From the NCBI GenBank assembly GCA_947245515.1, contig CAMXQV010000007.1, positions 1 to 53,585 on the forward strand: 53,585 nt of DNA. The letters are read 5' to 3'. The first letter of the stretch is position 1. Each line of letters opens with the position of its first letter. Below the pieces are notes generated by a model. The model worked only from the letters and a program-made list of their open reading frames with translations. It made no database searches and was not told where the DNA came from. The translations under genes and the position numbers were made by a program. The stretch is from an uncultured Clostridium sp. GTDB taxonomy: Bacteria > Bacillota > Clostridia > TANB77 > CAG-508. Below, in pieces: positions 44,301 through 53,468 of the stretch.

Positions 44301-45675
44301 ACTAGCTAGTATGAAAAAACGTGAAACAGAAAAAATAGAAAACGCAACAGGTAATTATGAACTACAGAGAAAACCTTTTACAAAAGAAATGCGAAAAGAC
44401 TACACCATCTTATGTCCTCAAATGGCACCTATACATTTCGAATTAATTGAGACAGCTGTTAGATCTTGTGGATACAATGTAGAATTATTAAGAGAATGTA
44501 CATCACAAACAGTTGAAACAGGTTTAAAATATGTTAATAATGATGCATGTTATCCATCAATATTAGTAACCGGACAAATGATAGAAGCTTTACAATCTGG
44601 AAAATATGATATAAATAAAACTGCCTTAATAATGTCACAAACAGGTGGTGGATGTAGAGCTACAAATTATATAGGCTTTATTAGAAAAGCTCTTAAAGAC
44701 GCTGGTTTTGAAAATGTACCTGTAATATCTTTCAACTTAGTTGGAATGGAAAAAATGTCTGGATTCAAACTAACTGTTCCAATGATTGATAAATTAATAA
44801 AAGTTGTTGTATATGCAGACTTATTACAAAAAATGCTAACTAAAAATAGAGCATATGAAGTACACAAAGGTGAAACTCAAAGATTATTTGACACTTGGAT
44901 GTTAAAATGTAAGAAACTACTTGAAAAATCATCAAATAAAGAGTTCAAAAAAAGCATTTATGATATAGTAAACGATTTTGAAAAAATAGAACTTGACACA
45001 TCTATTGAAAAGCCAAAAGTTGGAATTGTTGGAGAAGTCTTAATAAAATATCATCCTTTTGGTAATAATCAAGTTGCAAACCTTTTAGAACAAGAAGGTG
45101 CAGAAGTCATCTTACCAGATTTTATGGGATTTATAAAATTTATGGCAACACACAAAATCACCTTTAACAATTTATTAAATACAAATAAAACCTCTTCAAA
45201 AGTAAGCAAAATGGCTATTAAAATAATTGATATTCTTGAAAAGGATTTAAAACTAGCTTTAGCAAGTTCTGAAAAGAATTATTTGCCTCCTTGTGACATA
45301 TGGCATTTAGAAGATAAGGTTAAAGATGTATTATCTATTGGTAATCAAACTGGTGAAGGATGGTTTTTAACTGCTGAAATGATTGAATATATTGAACATG
45401 ATATTCCTAATATTGTTTGTGTACAACCTTTTGCTTGTTTACCAAATCATGTTGTTGGTAAAGGTGTTATAAAAACTATTAGAGAAAAATACCCAGAAGC
45501 AAATATATCTCCTGTAGATTACGACCCTGGAGCAAGTGAAGCTAACCAAACTAATAGGATTAAGTTATTAATGACTGTTGCAAAAGATAATTTAAACATG
45601 AAACAAAAACACAAAAATGCAATTGATTTAGAAAATGCTTCCAAAAACAAAGAAACTTTAGAACAGCTTTCCTAA
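41356..45675 (+). CDS. giant 2-hydroxyacyl-CoA dehydratase activase-like protein
   Basis: A 1439-residue protein fusing two ASKHA-fold BcrA/BadF-type activase domains (GLDVGSTTVKIVVMD near residue 8, and GIDAGSTTTKLVLID near 320), each with a Cys loop typical of the iron-sulfur bridge (NGTCAGGTGAF, EACSSGCGSF). A DUF2229-like and HgdB-related C-terminal half follows (GIPRVLNMYEDYPFW, PSESVCYPAKLSHGH, YPCMPYSRKE, SQTGGGCRATNY). Such fusions are widespread in anaerobes; the substrate is not known. The ATG at 41356 with AAAGGAG is preferred over an ATG eight codons earlier. Monocistronic, with a terminator. Confidence 0.9.
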   Translation: MDNILHIGLDVGSTTVKIVVMDNNKNTIYKDYQRHFSDTKNTVCKVLETLLAKYPLNTYTISLTGSGAMSAAKFLGINFIQEVVSCKRAVEKYIPKTDVVIELGGEDAKIIYFDQSIEQRMNGTCAGGTGAFLDQMASLLHTDTAGLNELAKGFNTIYPIASRCGVFAKTDIQPLINEGAAKEDIAASIFQAVVNQTISGLACGRPIRGNVAFLGGPLNYLSELRTRFIETLNLKDEEIIVPEEAHLLVAKGAALDSINSETITPKELEEKIENLKNSHDNTTQPLDPLFINKESYEAFKNRHEKNKVTRKELSSYEGDCYIGIDAGSTTTKLVLIDKEGNLLYSLYGSNEGNPLKSVINMLKKLYSILPEKAILRYSGVTGYGEKLIQTALNVDLNEIETIAHYTAAKQFEPKVTSIVDIGGQDMKYIKMKNGSIDNIMLNEACSSGCGSFIETFAKSLNIEISEFVQEAIKSKRPVDLGSRCTVFMNSKIKQAQKEGYSVGDISSGLSYSVIKNAIQKVMKVRDVETLGKHIVVQGGTFYNDAVLRAFELIVGKNVVRPDIAGLMGAYGMALLSKEQYEANLDMEHHSSILKLEELDKLEIKVTHARCNKCENHCKLTINTFSNGQKHISGNRCEKGAGIVSNTTKLPNLVQYKYDRIFNYKPLEEQYSIRGTIGIPRVLNMYEDYPFWFTFLTSLGFRVILSEKSTRKTYEKGMESMPSESVCYPAKLSHGHIESLIEQGIKTIFYPCMPYSRKEYEKADNNYNCPIVISYSEVLKNNVENLKRDDIKFINPFLPFDKKNLVKKVLELDEFKEYNFTKTELKDAVEKAELEYQKCKKDIRDKGLETVRYLEENNLKGIVLAGRPYHIDPEINHGIDTLITSLGLCVLTEDSVSDKTEAKRPLRVVDQWVFHARLYAAADFVGKHDNLELVQLNSFGCGVDAVTTDQVEEILSSYNKMYTLIKIDEVNNLGAVRIRIRSLLASMKKRETEKIENATGNYELQRKPFTKEMRKDYTILCPQMAPIHFELIETAVRSCGYNVELLRECTSQTVETGLKYVNNDACYPSILVTGQMIEALQSGKYDINKTALIMSQTGGGCRATNYIGFIRKALKDAGFENVPVISFNLVGMEKMSGFKLTVPMIDKLIKVVVYADLLQKMLTKNRAYEVHKGETQRLFDTWMLKCKKLLEKSSNKEFKKSIYDIVNDFEKIELDTSIEKPKVGIVGEVLIKYHPFGNNQVANLLEQEGAEVILPDFMGFIKFMATHKITFNNLLNTNKTSSKVSKMAIKIIDILEKDLKLALASSEKNYLPPCDIWHLEDKVKDVLSIGNQTGEGWFLTAEMIEYIEHDIPNIVCVQPFACLPNHVVGKGVIKTIREKYPEANISPVDYDPGASEANQTNRIKLLMTVAKDNLNMKQKHKNAIDLENASKNKETLEQLS

Positions 45676-45737
45676 ATACTACTATTTTTGAAAAAAAAGA
45701 GCTGTAAAAAAGTCATAATATTGTAAAATATAATAAT

Positions 45738-45775
45738 AAAAAGTCTTGAAAATATTCAAAATTCAAGGCTTTTTT
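45738..45775 (+). terminator. terminator after the activase gene
   Basis: AAAAAGTCTTGAA pairs with TTCAAGGCTTTTTT, loop about 11 bases, T-run on the plus strand. Confidence 0.8.
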
Positions 45776-45824
45776 AGTTTATTATTTAAATATAAATTAT
45801 AAACTATTAATTTTACAAAAAACT

Positions 45825-46688
45825 TTAATTATTTAAGCACTTTTTAATATTACTAATTTCTTTTTTGGTTTGCTTATATCCTAATTCATATAATTCATCT
45901 ATTTTACTCATATCTAAAAGATTCACTTTTTCACTTTTAATTTTAACATTATAGTCAGAGCCATCAAGCTCATAATTTGATAATTCCTTTCCTATCAAAC
46001 TTAAGGAACGTCCTGCAATCTCAACTAAATTCTTACTGCAACTATTATTTTCCGTATCATCAAATATAATATTTATAACTTTATCTGCACCTAAAAATTT
46101 TAGCTCTTTCCATGGAACATTTTCTCTTATTCCACCATCTATTAACTTTATATTATTATATTTACATGGACAAAAAATAACTGGATAGCTACAACTTCCC
46201 CTTACTGCTTTACCTATTTTTATATTCTTTACAAACTTAATTTCGTCTGATAGATTTATTCTATTTTTACAGGAAGTAAAACAAATAACTTCTCCCTTAC
46301 ATAAATCTACACTTGGTATAACTAAGGGCATCTCAAGGTCTGAGATATTATAAATATTTTTTTCTCTACATACTTTATTTATTAAGGCTTCTATTTGCTT
46401 TCCAGAATTTAGCCCTTCTATTTTAATTTTTCCAGTAAAAATTAGTCCAATTATGAGTTTTATTATTTGTATAAAATCTACATATTTTATTTTCTTACAA
46501 TATTTTTTAAATATGTAATACATTTCATCTGCACTATATCCTACTGCATATAGACAAGCTACTATACTTCCAGAAGATGTACCTCCTACATAGTCAAATT
46601 TTATTTTTTCTTCTTCTAAGGCTTTAATTGCACCTATATGTGCTGCTCCTTTTACTCCTCCACCTGCTAAACATAATCCTTTTTTCAT
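45825..46688 (-). CDS. patatin-like phospholipase (RssA type)
   Basis: A 287-residue serine lipase-fold protein acting on acyl lipids. Seen: oxyanion loop CLAGGGVKGAAHIGAIKAL, nucleophile elbow VGGTSSGSIVA, and the Asp of the dyad in IDGGIRENVPWKEL. The size fits the bacterial RssA/YlbK group. The ATG at 46688 with AGGTGAT upstream is chosen; a GTG three codons earlier is inside that site. Divergent from a J-domain gene, with a 7-bp palindrome TTGCTAT/ATAGCAA in the shared leader. Confidence 0.9.
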   Translation of the reverse strand: MKKGLCLAGGGVKGAAHIGAIKALEEEKIKFDYVGGTSSGSIVACLYAVGYSADEMYYIFKKYCKKIKYVDFIQIIKLIIGLIFTGKIKIEGLNSGKQIEALINKVCREKNIYNISDLEMPLVIPSVDLCKGEVICFTSCKNRINLSDEIKFVKNIKIGKAVRGSCSYPVIFCPCKYNNIKLIDGGIRENVPWKELKFLGADKVINIIFDDTENNSCSKNLVEIAGRSLSLIGKELSNYELDGSDYNVKIKSEKVNLLDMSKIDELYELGYKQTKKEISNIKKCLNN

Positions 46689-46794
46689 CCTTATCACCTA
46701 TTATAAATTATGAAAAAAACTTTAAATTGTTGCTATTGTAGATAGCAATAATTTATTTTTTATGTTATATTTATAATAAGAAAGGATTTTTACC

Positions 46795-47463
46795 ATGGAA
46801 AAAAATTATTATGAAATATTAGAAATAGATAAAAAAGCTTCACCTGAAATAGTAGAAAAAGCTTATAAAATCTTAGTAAAAAAATATCATCCAGATTTAC
46901 AAAAAGGTGAACAAAAACAAAAATGTGAAGAAAAACTAAAAATAATTAATGAAGCTTATGAAATAATATCTAATCCAGAAAAAAGGGCAAAATATAATAT
47001 AGAAATTGAAAAAGAACAATATACAAAAGAAGATGATTTTTATTCTAATACACAATATCCTCCAGAGGACAATTATAACTATTATCAAAATAATACACAA
47101 AAGAATTCTGAAAGTTATAAACAGCCACAACAAAATTACCAAAATCTTGATGAACTTGTAAAACAAGCAAGAAGACAAGCTGAATATGAAAGACAATATA
47201 ATCAGCAAATAAATAGGGCTGTAAATCAAGCCTATCATGATGCATATATTCAAGATTTAAAAAATAGAGGATATAAAATTAAATATAAAAAAACTTTTAA
47301 AAATTATCTTAATGGCTTTTTATCTCTCTTAATTTTTGCTTTACTTGTGTTTATTATATGGCAAATTCCTTTTGTAAAAAACTTTTTTATAAATATGTAT
47401 CAGGAAAATGAAATTTTACATTTTCTTGTTGATACTTTTTTAGATATTTTTAATACCCAATAG
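46795..47463 (+). CDS. membrane-anchored J-domain protein
   Basis: A 222-residue class C J protein. The J domain occupies residues 3-68 with the HPD signature in KYHPDLQKG. A Gln/Tyr/Asn-rich middle (about 75-165) follows, then a C-terminal membrane helix (about 177-198, FLSLLIFALLVFIIWQI). It would bring DnaK to the cytoplasmic membrane face. The ribosome site is AAAGGAT. It ends at a strong two-way terminator. Confidence 0.85.
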   Translation: MEKNYYEILEIDKKASPEIVEKAYKILVKKYHPDLQKGEQKQKCEEKLKIINEAYEIISNPEKRAKYNIEIEKEQYTKEDDFYSNTQYPPEDNYNYYQNNTQKNSESYKQPQQNYQNLDELVKQARRQAEYERQYNQQINRAVNQAYHDAYIQDLKNRGYKIKYKKTFKNYLNGFLSLLIFALLVFIIWQIPFVKNFFINMYQENEILHFLVDTFLDIFNTQ

Positions 47464-47500
47464 AAAGACATTTTTTATATCTTTTCTATTGGGTACTTTT
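47452..47500. terminator. bidirectional terminator after the J-domain gene and the 438-residue gene
   Basis: AATACCCAATAGAAAGA pairs with TCTTTTCTATTGGGTACTT over about 15 pairs, with T-runs on both strands. Confidence 0.85.
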
Positions 47501-47506
47501 ATTTTC

Positions 47507-48823
47507 TTATTCTTGTATATTAAAGGACATTACAAAATCTGTGCCTTCTTTTAATTGCATTATTATAGTCATTTTTATCTTTTCATCCTTATCTTCTTCT
47601 GGTATTAAATCTATAGTTTGTTCATATACACCTAACTTTTCACTTACTTCATAATAATTTACTTTATAGTTATCTGAATAATTCTTCCTCATATACTCAC
47701 TAAACTTCTCTATTGTATCAAAATTATTATTTCTAAAAGTCTCATCTAATTTTCTATATATATAATTATAATCACGGTCTTTTAAGGCTCTTATAATTTT
47801 ATCTACATTCCTTCCAACTTTAGTTTTGGAATTTTCATTTTCATATTTTTCTATAAACTCATCTGTATTTATTGTATAAGTATCAAGCATTATTTTATAA
47901 TCCATTATTGAGCTTTCTTTAAATATAAAAAAATTATCTTTTTGATCCATACAAATATATTCATTACTATCAGTTTTTTCCTTTATTTTATATTTAACAA
48001 TTGATTTTGATAAAATATCTCGCATATTTTCTTCTACATAATTCTTATAATCTAAATAACTATTAAATTTTAACTTTTTATATTCTTCGTCTAATAAATC
48101 ATAAGATTTTTCTATATCTTCTATAACTAAATTTTGGTATTTAGATAGATAATCATTTATAATTGTAATATCATCTATATTTTTAAATTCAAAGGTATTA
48201 TATTCCTTTTCTTTAATTTCCTCTATTGAAATATTACACTCTTCAATTTTTGTGTTATCCATGTAATTGTTCTTTTCCATATACTCTTGTGGTAATATAT
48301 AAAAAGTTTGATTTTTAGAATCCATTTCTATCATAAGATTGTATTGATTTTTTTCATTTTTTACTTTATCTACAATACTACCATATACAAAATATATACT
48401 TATATTTATAGATTTTTCAATACGATATACATCTTCAACCACAAATTCAATTTGTGTCATATTTGCTTGATATTCACTTAAGTTATCTATATTAAAGATT
48501 TTAATTTTATCACATACATTTTCTTTAGATAGGTTTAAAGCTTCTATATAACTTTCGTCTAACATACTATATATATAATCTTTATTTTGATTTAAATTAG
48601 CATCTAAAAAGCTATTATAGATTTCTCTTATTGCATAATATTTATTTCTATTTTTTTCCCTACCTAGTTTATTTTCTGCTTCATATGTAATTTCTTTCTC
48701 ACTTTCTATTTCTTGATAATCTGAACCTGTATAATTTATTTTTATTCTAATTATAACAAAAATTATCAAGATTATTACTATAATTACTGACAATAAGATT
48801 ATTAATCTTTTTACTTTATCCAA
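47507..48823 (-). CDS. membrane-anchored protein with NTF2-like repeats (VirB8-like?)
   Basis: A 438-residue protein with one N-terminal membrane helix (about 7-28) and an external part made of three similar alpha-plus-beta units that each begin with a YxxIxxxLD- or YDLLDEEYK-like helix (IYSMLDESYIEALN, SYDLLDEEYKKLKF, IYRKLDETFRNNNF). This is the pattern of NTF2-like cone folds, which VirB8 and TcpC proteins of type IV secretion use. It lies 16 bases after the large hydrolase gene, last in this operon. Assignment to VirB8 is inference from fold pattern and neighbours. Confidence 0.65.
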   Translation of the reverse strand: MDKVKRLIILLSVIIVIILIIFVIIRIKINYTGSDYQEIESEKEITYEAENKLGREKNRNKYYAIREIYNSFLDANLNQNKDYIYSMLDESYIEALNLSKENVCDKIKIFNIDNLSEYQANMTQIEFVVEDVYRIEKSINISIYFVYGSIVDKVKNEKNQYNLMIEMDSKNQTFYILPQEYMEKNNYMDNTKIEECNISIEEIKEKEYNTFEFKNIDDITIINDYLSKYQNLVIEDIEKSYDLLDEEYKKLKFNSYLDYKNYVEENMRDILSKSIVKYKIKEKTDSNEYICMDQKDNFFIFKESSIMDYKIMLDTYTINTDEFIEKYENENSKTKVGRNVDKIIRALKDRDYNYIYRKLDETFRNNNFDTIEKFSEYMRKNYSDNYKVNYYEVSEKLGVYEQTIDLIPEEDKDEKIKMTIIMQLKEGTDFVMSFNIQE

Positions 48824-48839
48824 TACAACACCTCCTACT

Positions 48840-51800
48840 TTATTTTGTTACTCTCAATATTTTTAGAATCTGTGCTTTAGTATGACCTGATGTACTAGAT
48901 TCTGGTAAATCTTTAGTTCCGCTAGCTTGTATTGAAGAGTTACCTCCACAGTTATAAACTATAAATTTGCTACTACTTGAATCACTTTCTTTTGCTACAA
49001 TTTCTACATGACTACTGTATACTAGTATGTCTCCTGGTTGTGCCTCTGATACCTTTACAGTTTTCCAGCCTTTTGGGTTGTTATAAAACGTACCTGAAGT
49101 CCATTGTGCCATTCCCTCTGTAAATCCTTTTACCTTTGCGTCAACTAATGCCCAAGTTACAAAGGAACTACAATCTATGGTTTTAGTTCTAGTATTTGGA
49201 AGTGTAATACCAGCTTGTTCATAATAATATCCATTGTTTCTTACATATTCATGGACTTTTATAGCACTTTGTACAATTGTTCCTCCAGATGATGAGACTA
49301 CTTTTATTTCTTCTCCAGCTTGATTTGTGTATTTACCCTTATTGAATAGTTTCCAGTTAGCATCACATCTACCATTTCCCTCTGGATTTCCACCAATTTT
49401 TGTTGTAAAATAGTATCCATTTGCATTAAGTCCCCCCCCTGATTTATAAGCTTGGCAATGGTTTCTTAATTCTTCTGTATTCCCATATTTGGCATACATT
49501 TCAACAAAGTTTCCTATATTTCCATATTGATATGCAACAACTGCTAACGCATCTATTTGTTCCTCATTTAGGGGTGGTTTACATTTAGAAGTTTTGCTAA
49601 TAACCATATCACGTTTTTGTTGTATTTCTTCTTTTGTTAAATTATCAACAAAATATACATCTACATAATCTCCTACATTTGTAGAATATTTTGCCAGTTT
49701 AAATCTAGGTTCAAATCCACTAGTTTCTAAATCTATTCCATATCCTACTGTTCTATTTCCATTAACAAGTCCAATTTTATATTTTTTACCATCAGGACTT
49801 AATCCTTCATGACCTTCCCATGCCTTTAAATACTCTAGTAAAGCATTTCCTGTAGCATATACACTAGTACTGCCACTACTACTGTCAGAAGTTTTAAATT
49901 CTTCTAATTCAAATTCATCAAACGAAAACTCTAATACATCATATTCCATTTCACTAGCTTTATAAATAAGATACTTAGTCAGATTCAATAAATTAGCAGT
50001 TTTCTCATTTTGTTCAATAATAGAAAAAATATATCCACTAGTTCTAACCTTGCCAATCATATTATGTTTATGATAAAGGTTTATAAACTTATTCTCCACA
50101 CCCTTAGTATGATTTTCACCAGCATCATATTCATTTTCAATTATATCTGTAGTAGTAGACTCTCTAGCATAATTAGTATAGGTATACATAATAGGATTTC
50201 CGGCAGCATCAACTTCACCTGTAGCACCTTGACCACTTCCAGTAACTCTCGAATCAGATAAGCCTGTAGAAGTTGATTCATTAACTGTTCCTGTAATATT
50301 AATAGTAACTTTATCTTTATTTCCCATTTCTAAAGCTTTTGTACTATAATTATTATCATTATAAGTTTTAACACACCATGTATCAACATAAGTTACATTA
50401 GTTGAAGTACTAACTTCCTCTGTTATTATAGTATTTGATCCTACATTTGACCAATCTTTATAAAATCTACCATCACTTGCCTCTGTCTTAGTCTGAGTTA
50501 CTATAACCTTTTTTGTAGTTGTAATACTATCTTGAACAGCCATTACTATTTCTGATTTTAATATAACCTCTGCTAAATCTTCTGAAAAAGCTTCATAATC
50601 ACTATCTATGTAAAAAAACAATAAATATTCAAAAGGTACAATATATTGTTGTAAAGTAGTAGTAAGATCTACTGGTGGGTTTTCTTCTATTATAATATTT
50701 CCTTCTTCATCTACATGCCAAGTAGCAGTAATTAGCTTTTTTTCTTCATCTAAAGTAAGTAATTGTAATGCCTTTGTATCATTTTCCTCTACTAATTTTC
50801 TAAATTGTTCTAATGGAACATATTTTAAATTATTTACCCTAGATCTTATACTGCTTGTAACAGTTTCATGTTCTTTATTACTAGAAGAATGTCCTTTATG
50901 ATCTGATTCAAAATATTCCTTTATTCCATCTACTATTCCTTGTGCATATTTTAATACTCCATTTTGATTTCTAATAATATCTGCATCTGGATCTCCGTCA
51001 AGAAAAGCTCCTTCTGTTACTACTGCTGGAAAACCAGAACTAGCTGAATTCTCTATAATAGTTAAACTTTTTCCACTCTTTTCTGTATCGCTTCCATCTC
51101 CTCTATTTTCTAATCCCATAGAAGATGAAATAGTTTTTGATAGTATTTGAGCAAGCTCTTGTGAAATTCCATCATTTTCTTTATAAATTACTTCTGAGCC
51201 AGTACCCCCACCAGAATTAAAATGAACTTGAATACATAAATCTGGATTTGCAGCTCTTGCTAACTCTCTTCTATCGCTTAATTTAACACCTCCACGATTA
51301 TCTGAAGTACTTCCAGTTTGCACTACTTTTACATTTGTATAATCTTTTAATAACTCTTCAACTTTTTCTGCGACTTTTACTGTTAAATCTTGCTCTACAA
51401 GATCTCCTGATGGTGATACAGCACCAGTATTATCTGTGTTATTATGACCTGCTGCTATTGCAATAATATAGTCTTTACCTTCTTTTCCCATTATTAGGCC
51501 TTTTGCTCTTGAGGTAGTTCTTGTATTTTTTACTTTACTAATTTCTTCAACAGTTTCTTCTTCCTCTTCTTCACCATTTATATTAATTAAGTTTTGTGCT
51601 ACAACATATCCTTTTATATCCTCATAAGTAACTTCTACATAGGTAGTAACTTCATTTGTTAAAGAATTTACACTATTTTTATAATTTCCTGTATAGGTAA
51701 CTTTACTTCCCTTTGGAATCATTAATTTTTTTTCAGAATCTTTCTTATATTGAACATCAAAATAACCTGTTCCTTGACCTGGATGTAATTTAGATTCTCT

Positions 51801-52490
51801 TTCTTTATAAACTATTGCTTTACTTATTGTTTCTAATTCTTTATTTTTTTCCCATTGTTTTACAAAACTTTCATATTCATTAATTACCACTATATCATCA
51901 ATTGTTTCTTCTTCAATTACTGTAGTTTCTCCTTCTCCAGTATTCTCCATCTTACCAATTTCTTTATCTGGTGTTACCCTTCTAACCTTAACTACACCCT
52001 GAAAGCCATCACCCTTATCTGGTACTTCTCCACCTAAATCAGGAAATTTCATACAAACTTCTGCTTTTATAATCTTCTTAAAAAATTCTACATCTTTTGG
52101 AACTTTATGATAACCAGCTTGTTTATTCATTTTATTTATATATTGTTCTAATATTATATCTATATTTGCTCTAAAATCAAGATAATATTCACCTTCGCTA
52201 TTCTGCTTAACTTCAATTAAGTCAGACATTTCTTCAAATTTCATTGACTTACGCATAGCTTCATATATCGCTTCTGTATTTGATTTTGCTGAAAACATTT
52301 CTATTACCCAATCAACTGCGGTAAGAACTATTAGAACACCAACTACTGCCATGATAAGTTGAACTGCTGTAATAATTCCAGTTAAAATACTAGTAACTTT
52401 AGCTACTACTCTTGCTGGCAAAGGCATATTTTTTGTTGCCTTTTCTGCTAAATTTGATGCTATTTTTTTAAAAAAGTTCAATCCTATCAC
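48840..52490 (-). CDS. three-domain peptidoglycan hydrolase of a type IV secretion cluster
   Basis: A 1216-residue membrane-anchored wall hydrolase. Order: membrane helix (about 36-64); SH3-like region (about 245-310); N-acetylmuramoyl-L-alanine amidase (about 335-530: IAAGHNNTDNTGA, CIQVHFNSGGGTGSE, VTEGAFLDGDP); a linker with beta-rich text; a lysozyme-like domain (about 890-1040: LKAWEGHEGLSPDG, NRTVGYGIDL, DALAVVAYQYGN); and a C-terminal NlpC/P60 peptidase (about 1100-1210: TIDCSSFVTWAL, SSHVEIVAKE, VYNCGGN). CwlT/VirB1-like proteins of Gram-positive conjugation carry the last two domains; the added amidase is unusual. It would open the wall for the secretion channel. Confidence 0.88.
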   Translation of the reverse strand: MIGLNFFKKIASNLAEKATKNMPLPARVVAKVTSILTGIITAVQLIMAVVGVLIVLTAVDWVIEMFSAKSNTEAIYEAMRKSMKFEEMSDLIEVKQNSEGEYYLDFRANIDIILEQYINKMNKQAGYHKVPKDVEFFKKIIKAEVCMKFPDLGGEVPDKGDGFQGVVKVRRVTPDKEIGKMENTGEGETTVIEEETIDDIVVINEYESFVKQWEKNKELETISKAIVYKERESKLHPGQGTGYFDVQYKKDSEKKLMIPKGSKVTYTGNYKNSVNSLTNEVTTYVEVTYEDIKGYVVAQNLININGEEEEEETVEEISKVKNTRTTSRAKGLIMGKEGKDYIIAIAAGHNNTDNTGAVSPSGDLVEQDLTVKVAEKVEELLKDYTNVKVVQTGSTSDNRGGVKLSDRRELARAANPDLCIQVHFNSGGGTGSEVIYKENDGISQELAQILSKTISSSMGLENRGDGSDTEKSGKSLTIIENSASSGFPAVVTEGAFLDGDPDADIIRNQNGVLKYAQGIVDGIKEYFESDHKGHSSSNKEHETVTSSIRSRVNNLKYVPLEQFRKLVEENDTKALQLLTLDEEKKLITATWHVDEEGNIIIEENPPVDLTTTLQQYIVPFEYLLFFYIDSDYEAFSEDLAEVILKSEIVMAVQDSITTTKKVIVTQTKTEASDGRFYKDWSNVGSNTIITEEVSTSTNVTYVDTWCVKTYNDNNYSTKALEMGNKDKVTINITGTVNESTSTGLSDSRVTGSGQGATGEVDAAGNPIMYTYTNYARESTTTDIIENEYDAGENHTKGVENKFINLYHKHNMIGKVRTSGYIFSIIEQNEKTANLLNLTKYLIYKASEMEYDVLEFSFDEFELEEFKTSDSSSGSTSVYATGNALLEYLKAWEGHEGLSPDGKKYKIGLVNGNRTVGYGIDLETSGFEPRFKLAKYSTNVGDYVDVYFVDNLTKEEIQQKRDMVISKTSKCKPPLNEEQIDALAVVAYQYGNIGNFVEMYAKYGNTEELRNHCQAYKSGGGLNANGYYFTTKIGGNPEGNGRCDANWKLFNKGKYTNQAGEEIKVVSSSGGTIVQSAIKVHEYVRNNGYYYEQAGITLPNTRTKTIDCSSFVTWALVDAKVKGFTEGMAQWTSGTFYNNPKGWKTVKVSEAQPGDILVYSSHVEIVAKESDSSSSKFIVYNCGGNSSIQASGTKDLPESSTSGHTKAQILKILRVTK

Positions 52491-52500
52491 CTTCTCTATC

Positions 52501-53448
52501 CTAAATTTCTATTTTAAATGTGTTACTTTCTATTTCTCTGTTTTGTTTGTAAGCTTGATAATTAACAATATCTTCAAAATTTATTTCCTTTATTTCCATA
52601 TTTTCTCGATATGCATCATTAAATTTAATTTGTATAGTCTTCATTTCTTTTGGTTCTAAAATTAAATCACTTTCTTTATTTTCATATAATATAGAATAAA
52701 ATTTATTATCAAGATTATCAACTAAAAAAGTTGTATCTGTCTTTTTTCTAGTATCTAATAAGATTTTTTCATCTGTATTATTTTTTATATTAAAGGTATA
52801 AATTTCATAATTCATATATATATCTGATATTTGAACACTTACTTGCAAGGTATCATTACTTGCCTTTTTAAATATCTCTTTCCTACCTATATATTTATCA
52901 ATATTAAGTTTTAAATCTCCACCTTCTGGAACTATGGTTATAAAATCTTCTTTATAGTTTTCTTCACTACTTCTTCCTGTGGAAAGCATATTATCAAACA
53001 CCTTCACTTGATATATATATATATCCTTGCTATTTGACCATGCTTGAAAAGTGTATTGTTTATTTCCTTCAAATCTATCGTTATAATATAAAGCTTTAAA
53101 GATTTCTACTGTTTTATATTTTACATTTTTCATATTATTTGATAATAAATCATAAGCTTTTTCTGGTTCATGATTAATGCAATGTGTACAAAACTCATCT
53201 ATTAATTGTCCAAAATCATCTTTATATTTATCTGATATATTTTCTCCTGATATTATTGTTTTACTTTCCTTATTATAAGAAACAACATTAGATGTTGTTT
53301 CTTCTTCTGTATTATTTTGTTGTTCCATTTTTTGTTGCTTTGCAAAGGAATTGAAGATTTGTATTAATATAAGTATAAATACAATTACTAAAATGGCTGT
53401 CCATACTCTAAATCTATTTTTATTATAATATCTAATTAAATTATGCAT
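52501..53448 (-). CDS. membrane-anchored hypothetical protein of the secretion cluster
   Basis: A 315-residue protein with a basic N-terminus, one membrane helix (about 15-37) and an external part. The first half (about 75-195) reads like an NTF2/VirB8-type unit (EPEKAYDLLSNNMKNVKY, FQAWSNSKDIYIYQVKVFDN); the second half looks beta-rich. It lies 10 bases upstream of the big hydrolase gene. No family can be named. The gene order suggests a channel scaffold protein. Confidence 0.65.
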   Translation of the reverse strand: MHNLIRYYNKNRFRVWTAILVIVFILILIQIFNSFAKQQKMEQQNNTEEETTSNVVSYNKESKTIISGENISDKYKDDFGQLIDEFCTHCINHEPEKAYDLLSNNMKNVKYKTVEIFKALYYNDRFEGNKQYTFQAWSNSKDIYIYQVKVFDNMLSTGRSSEENYKEDFITIVPEGGDLKLNIDKYIGRKEIFKKASNDTLQVSVQISDIYMNYEIYTFNIKNNTDEKILLDTRKKTDTTFLVDNLDNKFYSILYENKESDLILEPKEMKTIQIKFNDAYRENMEIKEINFEDIVNYQAYKQNREIESNTFKIEI

Positions 53449-53468
53449 GGTTATTGCCCTCTTCCTTA

